A stretch of 64,000 nt of DNA. It comes from Anseranas semipalmata. Its lineage: Eukaryota; Chordata; Aves; Anseriformes; Anseranatidae. Both the position numbers and the translations under genes were made by a program. Below the pieces are notes generated by a model that had not been told where the DNA came from, made no database searches, and saw nothing but the letters and a program-made list of their open reading frames with translations. Below, in pieces: positions 14,154 through 27,380 of this stretch. The DNA is taken from assembly GCA_013399115.1 (NCBI GenBank), contig VXAA01001946.1:582430-646429 (forward strand). Direction: 5' to 3'. Every line of letters starts with the position of its first letter. Positions within the stretch are counted from its first letter, which is position 1.

Positions 14154-17100
14154 CACTGTTTGAGAATGTTTCCTCTTTCCTGCTTGTTGCATGTGCACCA
14201 TTTCTCTAGTTCAGGGATTATTAACTTTAGGCATGTGATTAACTGATGTCTTCCCTGGGTGTAAGAGCTCTCAGTTCTCACAGGTGTAGTCTCAATGTGT
14301 TACATACAATGTAACACTTCACACTGTATGTAAAGGTAAACAGATAACATATCATTCCAATTTATTTTTTATCTTTGGAAGTGAAAAGCTAGGGACTAAA
14401 TTCTGACTCTTTAAGTAAATACTTGACTGTTATTTTAAAAAAATGCTTGTCTGAAATGCTTGATCCAACTGAAAGATTCAATTCTGGGCCTTTACTTTTA
14501 CCTCATTTTCCTCTTTTCTTCACAAAGTCCCTTCCCAAAAGAATCTTGGAGCACTTACCAATAAAGCTCAGTTTCTCCAGTGGCTGATGCCTCTCCAGGT
14601 TTTTACCACCTTTATATTCATTTGAAGTCTCCAGCTCCACCCTTAACCATTCTCAAATATTCCTTCCAGGATGCAGAAATGCCAAGCAAGTTGAACGGTT
14701 CATTGTTATGTATACATCCCTCCCTCTGTATGAGTGGTGGGACTTCTCCATTTCAGTTCATTTCTCAGCTTGCTTTCTGAGACTAACAGCAGCTGCCAAC
14801 ATCAGTGTTGTTTTTTCTGGTATGAAAGATAGCCATCTCCCGAACAAAACCAGATTCAGATAATTAAGTGATTTCACCACTCCGTTATGTGTCAACAATA
14901 ATCTGAGTTGTGTTCAGAGTAGTGGCCCTGGTGTACTGTTCTTTTCTTCCATTTAATCCTCATTTCTTGCAGTAAGTGCCTTAATAGTACCATGTACATT
15001 TTAGTTATGGTCTAATCTATGAGAATATTACCCTTTATAACATTTGAAAATATTTGCAAGGAAACTTCATAAACTACTTTTCTTATCATGTTGTATATAA
15101 CTCTTCTCTTTGCAACCCCAGGTTATTGCAACAGCATAAACCTTTGAACTGCTTAATGTGAATTCAGCCAAAGTTAAAATATCTTTTTGTTAGGTTTTAC
15201 CTTTTTCCAAGCAGACCTAGTTTAGTCTCAGCCTCATAAATACATTGCAAAACTGTGTTGAAGTGGAAAGAAGGTAACAAGCTGTGTCTGAAAGCTCTAG
15301 GACCCAGAAAAAATATGTGGTGGATCCTTTGAACATACTGTTGAACAATACAAAGAGTGAAAAGATCCTTCTCTATCCTGCCTTTTATCATCATAGCATG
15401 AAAGAATATACATTTTGCAAATGCATTGAAATAATAAGAATTAGAATGTGACCTGCCTTAATTTGAAACCAAGTTTGAAGCATATTTTGATGAAAATGGT
15501 TGATAGTGTGCCAGGTTGCTTGGAAGTCTTCTAAAAAGGAAATCTTTTTTTTTTTTTATGTACCTTCATAGAAAAAAAACAGATGATGGGACTCACATGA
15601 TCTATATCAATCTGCCAACATCATTGAAGCATATACTAGTCTCTTGTAGCCTATACATTTGATTGTAATCCAGAAACAGAACTAACTTTTAAATACTGCA
15701 TTTTTACTTATATTGAGCTTATATCCTATAGGTTCTTTCTGGAAAACCTGTAGCTGGAACAGCCTGAATTCTTAGCATATTAGTGCTTAATAGTCTATTC
15801 AGGAGCAGTCATTTAATCAGTCAGCAGCCTACAGAGCAATCCCTTTCCCATTCCTTCTCAGTAACACAGCTTAGTAACAGGAGGTATCTTTCCACCTTTA
15901 GCCTGGAGATCGTGTTAGCAGTATGTTGTCACTGCTAAAATGCTTGCAGTTGTATTACCTCTAATCTCTGTAGGATTACAGATTTCTAGTAGATCCACGT
16001 GGCAGCACATGATCCTGCAGTACTGATTCATAGTCTCAGGGTAACGTGTTCTCCAGAAATTATGCATTCCCTCTTCACATTCCCATTCCAAGTAATTGCC
16101 ACAGTAGCTAATGGCACTTTCAAACACGAAGCAGCATATTAGAAAACTACTTATCTGACCCACGGACCCTTTTGCAGGATTTGTTTCTGTGAGTAGCAAG
16201 ACAGCCTTGCACTGACTCTGTTTGCCTCACTGCTGTCATCATCATGATCCAGATTTTTACTATCATTTTTATGCTGTTTTGAAGTCAGTGTACTTCACAG
16301 AACAAATCCGTGCATTATACAGTTGAGAACCACCAATAAATTGTGTAGACATAGACTTTATAGTTGCTGGAGAGAAAAAAAAAAAAAACTTGAAAAATAG
16401 GGGAACGGGAAACATGAAGGCTGCAGAGAAGGAGTGAAGGTAAAGATTAAGATATGATGGAATCATTGCAAGTATGGCCAGTGGTTTTATAGTCTATTTT
16501 TAACTATTTTTTATTTTTGTTTGCTTTTTTTAATTTTAATGGAAGTCATGGTTTGCTTTCATCAGTGTTCAATTGGCTAGTCCTATATAACAGTTTATCA
16601 ATTTTTGGTCAATAATCAAAAAATATATAGAAGAGAAGATTTACTCTTTAATATTTTTGGCTTGCAAATAAAGATGTTCCTAGGACTGCCAATTAAGTGT
16701 TTAATGACAGAGTAAAAATAGATTTCCTGCTATATATTCCTGCTATGGAAACCAATGAGAAAAAAAATCAAAATATGACACCCAATCTCTTATTAATAGA
16801 ATGTTTTTTAGGAAGCTAGCAACGTTCACTTCTGGACTGAAGGATACCACAAGTATAAATAGGAAACTGCTTCATTGAAAAAACTCACAAGGAGGATTTT
16901 TAATTGTTGTGTTTTGGGCATAGGAAATGTGTAGTCCTTAGGCTTTATTGAGGGTACTGTGTTGTTAATTTGTACTGTAAGGAAACTAGGGACACTTGCA
17001 GATGATTCTTAAATCTAAATTAAAACTTAAGCTGTCTACATCGTTACGACAGGGCAATGGCAGATCGCAAAACCGAAGAATGAGGAATGAGTATTTCTTA

Positions 17101-17541
17101 TCAGTAGTCCTGCCTCCTGGGTGGCTTTATCAGTCAGGCTTTACTTGACTAGAAAGGCTGGCTTGTTCCTCACTGGTGGAAGATTTCAGCGGAATGCACA
17201 TCTGACAGTACTACAGCCTCCCTTATTGGAACTGAAACCAGTAACTTACATGTTCTAGTGCTGCTTTCAATGAACTTATCTCCTGGGATGTGCTATTTTT
17301 AATTTGTTTGGGCATGTGCTCACAATTTTTTTGTGTGACCTAATAATAGCTATTGTTGATAGCTTAAATGATTTCAGCTGTTGAATCTGTTTGTTGTTAA
17401 GCAATAGTCTACTATTAGTATTAACTCACTGTAGTAACTCCACAACCTCCAAAATCTGCTATGGTAGCTATATTTTGCAGTCAAGGTCAACTGAATTAGC
17501 TGAGGAAAAGCTGCTAAAATAAACACAAAAAAAGTATCTGA

Positions 17542-17560
17542 AAATAATAATAATAATAAA
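17542..17560. repeat. (AAT)n microsatellite
   Basis: About six AAT units. Confidence 0.92.
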
Positions 17561-19843
17561 AAATGTTGAAATGAAAGGCTAGTAGTACAGAAACAATTTA
17601 TTCTTTTAAATAAGTAAATTTATTTCATTATATTTCATAATCAAAAAATTGATTATGATTTGTGAATTATGTTCCAAGAAGCCTTTACTATCCTGGTGAC
17701 TCAGCGTAGCTTTCTTTTCTCACTTTTATATACAGATAACTTGAGTTGCCCAAATGAATCTGTAGGTGTCACTTAAGTATTCAAAGGAATAGTCTATCCA
17801 GTGTAAGATGCCATTTCTAAAGAGTATTTATTAGTACATGCTTAAAAGAAATGTTTCCAGTTTAAATTGGAAATAATTCTAGAAAATGACTATGTAGTGT
17901 ATGACCATCTTTTCTGGGCACGAGATAAAGTTTGGGTTTTTGCCTGAAAATAAGGTAACTTTGAAAAGTGAGCTATTTTACTCACTCACCTTTAAGTTCA
18001 ATCAAATTAATCCTATAGTAAAAAGTTATTTCTCTTGTGCTCCCCTGCCCCTCTCCTGCCTGGTATGGTCCACTGCTTATTGTGCCAGCAAGCTGTGCTG
18101 CATTTTGTAATTGCATAGTCCTTTCCTCTCAGGATGGTCATGTGGCAAACATTGTAACCATTTATCTAAAAAAACGGCATTAAAAATGGCATTCTGTCTT
18201 TTTGTTTGCCTGTTTTCAGTTCTGTCTTTTATAGAGAATAAGCAGAGGGAAAGAAGGAGAGGAGCCAGCTCCAGGTGACTGGCCAGCTGCCTGTGGATCA
18301 GCACCAGAAAGTGCTCCACGGATTGCAATTTGAAACCCATTAATATAATGGGTAAAGTCTATGAAGCATTTTAAAACCTCCCTTGCTTATTGTGCTGCAT
18401 TTTATAAACTAGGTGACATCAAAAGAATTGGTTCTGGCTCAGACCAACTAATAAAAATGGATATGGCTTATTTTTATGCTGAATATCAGTAAAAGCATGT
18501 GCAGAAGATTACTTTTAAGATTCTGGCTTTTACCCAGAGTACAACAAAGTCTATCTTATCCCCATCCATCAATAAAGAATTTGATAGGTTTGGAGACCCC
18601 AGACTTCTGTCTTCTTCTATCAAAGCACGAAGAAGAAACTTGGACTCGCATGTAGATCGTATGAAAGTGATAGTCTTTGCTCTTACTGTCATGTTTCCTG
18701 TATAACTATAGAAAAGGTTGTATAATTATGCACATCATTTAAATAGGGCATTCAAAATGATCAATAATTAAAGATGATATAGGTATAAAGGATTAATATG
18801 GTGTTGTTATAAAAGAAATAATGGGAAGAAAAGGAAAGTCCGGGCTAATTCCTGTCGTCAAAGAGATAACAGGATCTTTCAGAGCCCAATAAAAATCACA
18901 TAAGTTGCTTTTTTTTTTTCCCCATGCAGATTTAATTATTGTTAATTTTTCTAGTCAAGCACATGTTTATTTAAAACTGATTTTTTTGGTTCAGTAGTCC
19001 AGCCTGTACCAGCATTAGCCTCCAGATCTCAACAGCATCCTGTTTATTCTGATCTAGCTTGCCTGACTGACTCCCCAAAGATAAAATTCACTAAGTGAAC
19101 TTGACAGATTCCAGGCTGTCTCCATATGGCAGGGACTGGCTGCAGCTTCTGAATCTGCCTGGGATTTAAAAGCTGCTCTCACCTTATTAAGATGGCAGCA
19201 GTTACATGCAAGCCAAGTTCACAGGAGCTTGTTTTAATTCTTTTGGCCTCTGCTTGAGACCAATTCTTACCATTTTTTGTGTATGTGAATTAGAGCAGGG
19301 CTGGAAAGACAACTTTTCTTTTCCAAACGGTACTTACACCAGCAAGAGATTAGAGTTGAAAATGAATCTGTACTTCAGTAGTTGACAATTTTTTAAGAGA
19401 AGTGTATACAGCTTCAGCTTAGCAGGTGCTAAATGGACCAGACCACATGAGAATTCTGAAGAAGAAAAAACAAATTAACAAGTAAGAAACCAAAACCCAG
19501 TGTGCAATGTATTCAGTGTCAATGAAGTGCTGTTGGTTTGTTTAGCTATTAACAAATTAGTAGTATTTCCCTGTATTAAAAAATATCAAACCTTTATTCT
19601 AGCAACATTAGAAGTTTGAGCTTTCCAAACTGAATTGCAAGGAGCATTTGTGAGAATTCAAACCAGCTGAGGATCTTTCCCTGCACGTTTAAGTCTGTGA
19701 AAGAAAGAAAGTAGTGAAAGGAAATACCACTGGAAACACATATGTACTGTGTAAAATAAAATATGTTAGTGTTTGTCATCTTAATCAGCTTTAATTTAAA
19801 GTTTATAAGATTAAAAAAATCTTGGTGTTAGATCAATGGTTTT

Positions 19844-19872
19844 TGTGTGTGTGTGTGCGTGTGTGTATGTGT
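19844..19872. repeat. (GT)n microsatellite
   Basis: GT repeats with a GC and a TA interruption over about 29 bases. Confidence 0.95.
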
Positions 19873-21396
19873 TCACAGGATTAAGGTCATTTGCACTGGT
19901 AGGTTTAAACAGATCATCCTTAAGTCTACAACGTTATCACAGTGAATTTAGAAAAAGTAGACAAAATATTGTCAATGGTTAGTGCTTTTTGTATAAAATA
20001 TTGGCACTGAAAAAAAAAGTAGTTCAGTAAGAAAACAAACTTAAATTTGAGTTGCTGTGTTGGGACTGATGCAGTTGTAGAAATAGTTATATTTTTCTAA
20101 GAAATTGAAAGTAGATTTCCTTGGGTGTTAGATCAAGAATGAACAACAATTTTGCTTTTTATAGTTGAGAAGTGGAAGACAATGATCTGACATGATACTT
20201 TCAAATTAAAAAAATCACAATTTAAACTGAATTTTTGCAAGTTAAACTGTGTATCGAAAAGCAACTGAATTGACTAAAACACTGAAATGTCGTAATCTCT
20301 CCTTATTGATTTTGTCCTGTCTTTGAGAAATAGTGATTTCTTTTTTCCACCAGTTATGGGTTTTAAATTGGGGAGTTTAGTTTTTATAGGAGCACTGAAT
20401 CAAGCAACAGGGATTTCTGCTTAGCCATGGCTATCTATGGTTCTTCCCCTTACATCTTTTTTGTAGCATGGAGTGAGGCTCTTCTGGTGTTCGAGCACAT
20501 AGTCATTGCCACAGTCTTACCTTTTCTGGAAGCAGCAGCTCTGGAGGAACTCCCACTCAGCAACTTGGCATTTTCTATTTTATCTGAAGTTGCATGAATC
20601 AGTGTGTGAAAACTGGGATCTCCCTCAGACATGTTGCATGTGTAACTCTTGAGGATCATCAGTGTCTTCCTGAATGTCATTTGTAATGTTTCTTATCTTC
20701 AGTTAATTTGCATTTAGCTGCAGATTGGTTTGTGGAATTAACTGATACATCTATCAGCTTTCTGATGAAAACTCACTGTAATTTTCTGTGTTGCATAGTG
20801 CAGACCAGTGCCAAAAACTACCAGTAGGCCCAAGAGCCATTAAGCTGGGAACAACAGGGCTATGTCATTGCTGTATTTCACACAACGCATGTATGAGCCT
20901 TGTGAGCGCATGTATAAGAAATGCCAACTGAGTTGTTGCTATGGCGGATGCTCTTACATCAAATATTTTAAAGGCAAAACTTCAAGCTTCTGAATAAAAA
21001 GAGGCCGAAGTCCTGCTCAAGGATTTATAGTAAGCAAATAGGTTAAACTTTTATCTCAGATCTAGTGCAATTATCTCTCTCGTGACATCCAGCTTTCCTA
21101 CTGTAAGTAGTATATGAAGGAAGCATTGCAGGTTAGCTGATGCACCAGATATTGGGTATATTAGCATGTAATGAGTATCTTTGAGGAAGGTTCCTTTAAT
21201 GTGTCACATTTGCATAAAAAGTCAGCTAGTTTGATTTTTAATGGATACACTGCAGTCATGTTAAATCCATTATGGAATTCACAGGCGTCTGCCTTTTAGA
21301 ACAATTGTAGCAGATAAATACAGTGCCTGTTACAAATTCATGTTTTATTTGACCTAAACCTATTTTAGAATTAAAAGCCCTCAAGGTACCTTTAGC

Positions 21397-21536
21397 TTTT
21401 TTTTTTTTTTTTACACATGTCTTTTCTCTGGCATTGTCTCATTCATATTTTTTTCAGATAAATCATTTAGTGCTTCATTTATATATCCCTTGAGTTTGTG
21501 AAGTNATTTGAATTAAAAACCCAAAAGCGCCCTTTG

Positions 21537-21568
<32 letters not shown>

Positions 21569-21654
21569 GTCTTTTCTCTGGCATTGTCTCATTCATATTT
21601 TTTTCAGATAAATCATTTAGTGCTTCATTTATATATCCCTTGAGTTTGTGAAGT
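21397..21654. repeat. Near-duplicate 150-bp segment split by a lone N
   Basis: The 94 bases at 21411-21504, starting TTACACATGTCTTTTCTCTG, recur without a mismatch at 21561-21654. A poly-T run precedes both copies, 18 T in the first and longer in the second. The sequence before each poly-T is also similar (AATTAAAAGCCC versus AATTAAAAACCC). A single N sits at 21505, exactly at the end of the first copy. The pattern fits either a tandem duplication or two overlapping contig ends placed side by side by the assembler. Confidence 0.9.
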
Positions 21655-21810
21655 GAGTATCTCTTTATTATTAATTTTCTGTTGTATGAACTAAGCAGTA
21701 GTATTTGAAGACCTGTCAATGCCACTGACAACGGTAAAGTGAAATCCACTATTTGTCTGCACAATTAAATGGCTTATCTGCTAAACCTGACTGATAATCA
21801 TCATGGAATG

Positions 21811-21840
21811 AAATAAAATTAAATAAAATTAAATAAAATT
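21811..21840. repeat. Three copies of a 10-bp unit AAATAAAATT
   Basis: The decamer AAATAAAATT is repeated three times without change. It is a short AT-rich microsatellite-like tract. Confidence 0.95.
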
Positions 21841-22203
21841 CAATGATCAGGACTGGCAGCTCAAGCTCACTCTGAAATATCTAGATCAGTTGAAGTGCAG
21901 TGGTTTATATTACAGCACAGCTGACAAATTGAAAGGTGCGAGTGTTCTTCATCTGCTTCAAGGCAAAGTCTTAGTTTAAATTACCGATAAAGAAGTTTGA
22001 AGCAGTCTAGTACTTTTCTACACAGAAGCTTATGAGGGAGTGTTCTGGCACTCGAAGATCCCATGGTTACAGTAGTCTTGAACTGATGTTAGCATTGTGC
22101 AGCAGAGAGGAAAAAGGTCTTTAAAAGTCTTCAGCACCTCCAGATTAATCTGGAATGTGACATCTGAACACACTTTGGGTTTTTTTTTTTTCTTGTAGGA
22201 GGT

Positions 22204-22263
22204 TCTTTTTTTTTCTCCTTTTCTTTCTTTCTTTTTTTTCTTTCTTTCTCTCTCTCCCCCCAC
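22204..22263. repeat. Polypyrimidine (TTTC)n tract
   Basis: The tract is about 60 bases of T and C with TTTC and CTCT units, ending in a C run. It explains the Lys/Glu/Arg-rich minus-strand open frame here, which is not a gene. Confidence 0.95.
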
Positions 22264-23361
22264 CTGGCATTTTTTATGAATTAGTAATAATAAGAAATGG
22301 AATAGGTTGGTCACTTCTTCAGACACTTCGGGATTTTGTTCTGGTTTCAGCACCAATCTCCCCTATATCATTGCAGGATGCAGCATGACTGAAGTACAAC
22401 ACACGTATACGTATAATTGAGATGACCATTTGTTTGTTGCAGCAATTTGTATGATCTGGCATATCTCATTCCCCTGATTTTTCCATTATGTGTTATTTTT
22501 AGAACATGCAAACTTTTAATAACAATCAGTTTATGCCCATTAATTTAAGATGAAATGGAAATTATGCATCTTTTGTGTAATAATGACATACCAAATATAA
22601 AAGAAAAATATTCGATTGTAAGGAACTGGCTAGTTGCATACAACACATCAGTTTAGGTTAGGGTTTACTTTATTGCCATTGTTTGTGAATGCAGCTACCT
22701 GTAAGCATTACTTTAGTGTATAATATTTAGTACAAGGAAACATTTTTCTATTGTAGGATGGCGTAGGGCTTGTACCTTTGTCTAAAATGCAAAGTTCTTG
22801 TAAATGGTATGATAAATATTTTATAGAATTATTTAAAAGAAACTAGATTAGAAGCTAGGGTTCACCTTCACAGGAAAGGAACTTCACAATTTTTGTTAAA
22901 ATTATATTTTGTGTGTGTGTGTTTTCCTGAACTGTATGTACGCTATGGTCAGCGTTTGCTCCAAAATAAGAGCAGGCTGGATGAGGGGGATTGCTTAGCG
23001 TGTGTTCCTTCCCATGTAAAGTATCATTACTGTGAAGGATCTCTTATATATGAGGTGAGATTCTTTTTGTTATACTAATACAATGCTTCTTTTAAACAAC
23101 CATCTGCTAGAGTCTTTGAAGGGTCATAGTCTGAGTTTGAACTGTCTTCCAGGAGTGGCTGTGTTAGTTGTGCAAGTAGAATCAATTGTTTTCCAGAGGG
23201 AATCCATTTATTTGTTTAATGTGTAAAATAAGAGAGAGAGAGAAATACATCTCTTTATTCATAATTTCCTGAGCTTCAAGAGTTTTGCAAGTCTGTATTG
23301 TCCGAGTTACACTAACACAAAGAAAATAAAAGGAATACCCCAACCTCTGTTGTTAACCTTT

Positions 23362-23362
<1 letters not shown>

Positions 23363-23397
<35 letters not shown>

Positions 23398-23430
23398 AGA
23401 GAGAGAAAGAAAGAGAAAGAGAAAAGAAAA
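23363..23430. repeat. Poly-A and GA-rich purine tract
   Basis: About 32 consecutive A are followed by GAGAGAGAGA and AAGAAAGAGAAAGAG. The whole stretch is purine on the plus strand and could adopt triplex structure. The A run might be the tail of an old retroposed sequence, but I see no body next to it. Confidence 0.95.
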
Positions 23431-24017
23431 TGATAGGGAGTAAATGGCAGTAGTTTTTCTAGATTGTGTGATATGGTTTGATAAAACTAAGAAAGATCTG
23501 ACGATGCTGATCATGGAACCCTCAGAGTGTTTGCTTCCTAAAGAAGCTTAAGCCCAAGTTTTCTATGCCCACTGTACTAGCATCTAATAGATGATGTGGG
23601 GCAAAAGCGTCCACATGAGAGCTATATCATCGCTTTGCAGGGTGCCATTGTACTCACAGGTGCAGCAGAAAGTGCTTAGCAGATTAGCTGTTAACATAGT
23701 TTGAGATTCCTCTGTTGGAATCTTATGTATCGCAGAAGAAAGCGGTTCCTCATAAGATACATAAAGACAGATTGGACCAGACATACAAAAACTGAGTCTC
23801 CTTAGAATCAGTGTAGTTAGTGGATGTTTACATCATGCAAAGGTAGGTCCAGTAGCCTCCTTGACCATTTTTTCAGAAGTGGTAAAAATGTCTAATTTTC
23901 TACCCAACAGTATGAGTCCCCTGGGTCAGCTCAGTTTTAAAGAGGGCAGTTCCATGGAGCACTTCAGAATGAATGAATGCTTGAAAAAATCATGATTTCA
24001 TGTTGGCTTCTACAACG

Positions 24018-24041
24018 TTTTTGTTGTTGTTGTTGTTGTTG
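24018..24041. repeat. (GTT)n microsatellite
   Basis: TTG/GTT trinucleotide repeats, about 8 units. Confidence 0.95.
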
Positions 24042-27000
24042 CATGTTAGTCATATCATGTGAGGTTTAAAACAGGAATTTATTCTCACCCAGTCTAGTAA
24101 GGAGCTGGATTTACACATTTCCAGTGAGCAATGGCTTAAAAGGCAAGTGCTTTGCATGAGAAACTGGCCCAGGTTCTATTCTGTTTTACATTTTGACTTC
24201 AGTTTTCTCTTCTGTAGAGATACTAACAAAACAGTTCACTTTATTTGGAATGCTAATGGCAGTCAAGTTACATCAAAAGAGGGTTCTATTATTAAATTGA
24301 CAGAATGTCAGTGGCAGAAATCAGCTATAACTTGTTCTGCATGTCATTAGCTGGAACAATCACATGCAAATTCTTAACATTGATCAAAATTCCATTTCTC
24401 ATTGATTTTTGCTGTGCTAGACAGAACAGGGAATTATTCTTGGGTGTAGTCTGGTACCAAACAGAAACTGTCGTGCTTGAAAGACAGTTTTTACCTTGTG
24501 AGTAGTTCATGCATTCATTTCTCCCTTAGAAATAATGTTTACCTAAGTCAGTGAAACCTGGGTGAGGTCTTTTTAGATTTAAAAGAGATTTCCCACATAT
24601 CTGGCTTTGATTGTCATATCCTTCAGTGTGCTTGTCCAAATCCTACCCACATGCCACTATGCAAATAAGGCACTCCTACATAGTGAATGTTCTGCACAGA
24701 AATCATGAAACGCCTAAGCAGCCTTTTTTTCCCTTCAACAAATGGAGCCCTAAAAAATTATTCTAAAGAAAGTACAATTCTGCCCACCAACTGTGGTTAA
24801 TGCAGGGGCACCTTTAAAGTATATTGTTATATAAGCTCATAGGAAGAAATTAAGCAAAGAAGGCAAACTTTTGCTGCAGCTTTAGAAAGCTGCAAGCTAC
24901 TTGAAAATATCACCTATATAGAAAGTTGAGATGGAAAAGGAACTAGTTTCATTCACTTTGGCTACTGATTCTATTTATATCAATAATAAATTGACAGGAA
25001 TTTAGCTAGCAGCCCTCTACACCCCCCACTGAAGAAAATGGCAACAATAAGACCAGGGTAAGAATCATTTACTCTTAAAACTTTTCCAAAACATTAGCTA
25101 CAGTTACGTTGTTGGAGATGATGCTCTTTTCACAGCAGTAGTAAAACTGGTGTGTTGACTGTGCTTTAACTTGCAGTTTAATAGACAGATTTAATTTGCT
25201 TTGCTGGATTAGAAAAGTGATTTCTGATATGTTGGCCAGTCCCAGAATTGAACAATGTAGCTTTTTTACACCTTCATTACTACCTGCACAGTGTATCCTT
25301 TTGCTGTCTTCTGACAAAAACTTCCTCCAATTGATCCTACGTATCTGTGAATGTTCTTTCTGCCTTATTTCAAGAGCAGCTTTATTTCAGAGGAGGCCAT
25401 AGGAGCTCCTATATGCATGTTCATGATGAGAGAACTGTTTATAGAGGAGTTTATAATTTCTGGAGGTTTAAGGTGGCAGATAAATCTGAAAATGTATGAT
25501 GTGCATCATGAATTGTTACTTTCTATTAAAAAAGTACATTTAAACAGAAACTAAATCAATGCTGTGAACAAAACGTGATGTCCTTTCTCAAATATTTTTA
25601 AACCTTCATTGTTACAATTTAAACAAAAGAAGTTATATTAGAAGCTGGATTCTTTTATTTTGATGTTGTATTCTTCTTGTATTTTTATTCTTATTAGTCA
25701 AAATGAGTAAAAAATGACCAGGACAGTTTGCTGTTTGATTCTTCATAGTTCAGTGATCAGGTTTCATATGTTGAAATAAGTAACTACTTAAAGCCATCTG
25801 TTTCCTTTGAAATTGAAAGTAATAGTATTTCCATTAGTGTTAAGTATTTAACTGATACTTAAAAATAAATTGAGGCTAAATTTAAGTTGATATTTTAGTA
25901 GTTCATATCCTATCAATAGCACTATGTTTTTTATATTATTAAAAATATATTTTATATTTCAAAAACTGTAGATGCTCTTTATTTGAGCTCCTCTTAACAT
26001 TTGAAGTATTGTTTGCACTGGGAGCTCAGACATTAAATATGTCTCATACACGAAACTGAACAAGAAGACGTCATCCTAATTGTCTGAGTGGGATGTCAGC
26101 GATGTATAGGCCTTTCTCAGACCTTCTGTATAAAAGTAAACTGATCCAATAGATACATTAACTAAAAAATAAATTTGTATTTCCGTTTTAACATCACTAA
26201 AAATTAGGAAGACAGTTACATTATCACTTGAATCAGAGGTTCCATGCACTCCTCATTTTTGCTCATGACAGTGCAATTTCACTTCAAAGTTTTGGATGTT
26301 ACTGATATCATCAGCTGGTTCCTGGGAAAGCCACAAAATCCTGAGTCAGGTCACTTGGCAGTCAAGTGGAGGAGAACTGCTTTTAAAGCTATATTGTATT
26401 GCTTTAAAGTGCAAATGTCTTTGTATTTGCTTTAGGGTTTTGTTTTGTTTTGTTTTCAATCCTGCTGTTGCACTCTGTGTTGGGATCTAAGATTTATATT
26501 TCTCTGACTGTTTAATGTTTTTGTTTTTTTTTTTTTCATCACCTTCATAAATAGTAATGACTAGCATATGTATATCTGGGGAAGTAAAGCATAAAGCCCT
26601 TGAGTGTGCCAAGTCTGAAAAAATTAAACTTAGTATATAAAATGTTAGAAGAGGAATTAAGGCTCCTAGAAGCTTAACCATAAACCAAGAATCTTTTAAG
26701 TTCTAACAATGGTTTGGTAGGTACAAGTAAACCTAGCTTTACTTATGAAAGACAATAGCAAGCATATGGTTCAAAGTAAAAGGTTTCAACTTAATGAAAG
26801 CTATTTAGCATGTTATTCTAAATCCACAGAAAGTCAAATCTTTATTCCAAAAGTATAGATCATTTCTGTTAGGGGAATCCCCAAATTTTTAACGAACCTT
26901 TTTCTTTTTCTAATTAGCTTCAGCACTTAGCTTCAAGAATGCTAATCTTCAGCACTGAGATTTCTAATGGTAATAAAGCACTAAAGGGGGTATTTAATTA

Positions 27001-27380
27001 GAGTGGTGACAGGAAAGACCCTGGCAGGGCTGAAATGCTAATCCTTTTTGCATTCCTCAGTGTCCCCTTGTGGTTGTGACTGATGAGTTGATTTCTCTTT
27101 ACAACTTCATTTGCATCATGTGGTAATGCTCACAGGCAGAGGTGCTGTGTATTTCAAGACAAGAGCTCACCATTAATACAAAGAAATGTGGTAAATGGGG
27201 TAGAGGTAGGGTGAAGAGTTCTCTTAGCTCCCAACCTACTGAATAATTGGTTTAAATTAGGTGGTGTAAATGCTGGTGCTTATATCTTCATATACTTTTA
27301 CCTTGAAAATATTCATGTCCTCCCCCCACTGTTTTACCCTTTTCCACTTCTATTTGTATCCCCATTATTGTGCTGCAATG

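Larger units (their letters stand above)
12216..27380 (+). other. Intronic sequence, no gene seen
   Basis: The stretch contains the 36-bp duplication, the 150-bp near-duplication, several microsatellites and T- or A-runs. Between these I see no coding potential, RNA gene or recognisable transposon. Open frames are short, and several come from low-complexity tracts. Confidence 0.7.

Noticed and set aside
14061..14246. Open frame with a repeated peptide (NLCMMSCIGLF, NLCIMSCIGLF)
   Set aside because: The repeat comes from a 36-bp DNA duplication and the frame has no other coding feature.
18077..18410. Repeated phrase CTTATTGTGC...TGCTGCATTTT at about 18077 and again at about 18385
   Set aside because: The match is short and interrupted, the spacing is irregular, and no repeat family or structure is evident. 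Chance similarity is likely.
22030..22356. Lys/Glu-rich 108-codon minus-strand frame
   Set aside because: The charged stretch is the translation of a TTTC polypyrimidine tract and the flanks show no domain.
25229..25260. ATGTTGGCCAGTCC resembles the start of the alternative RBFOX1 exon that encodes MLASQG
   Set aside because: The resemblance stops after about 13 bases. The following codons do not continue that peptide, and no donor follows at the expected distance.
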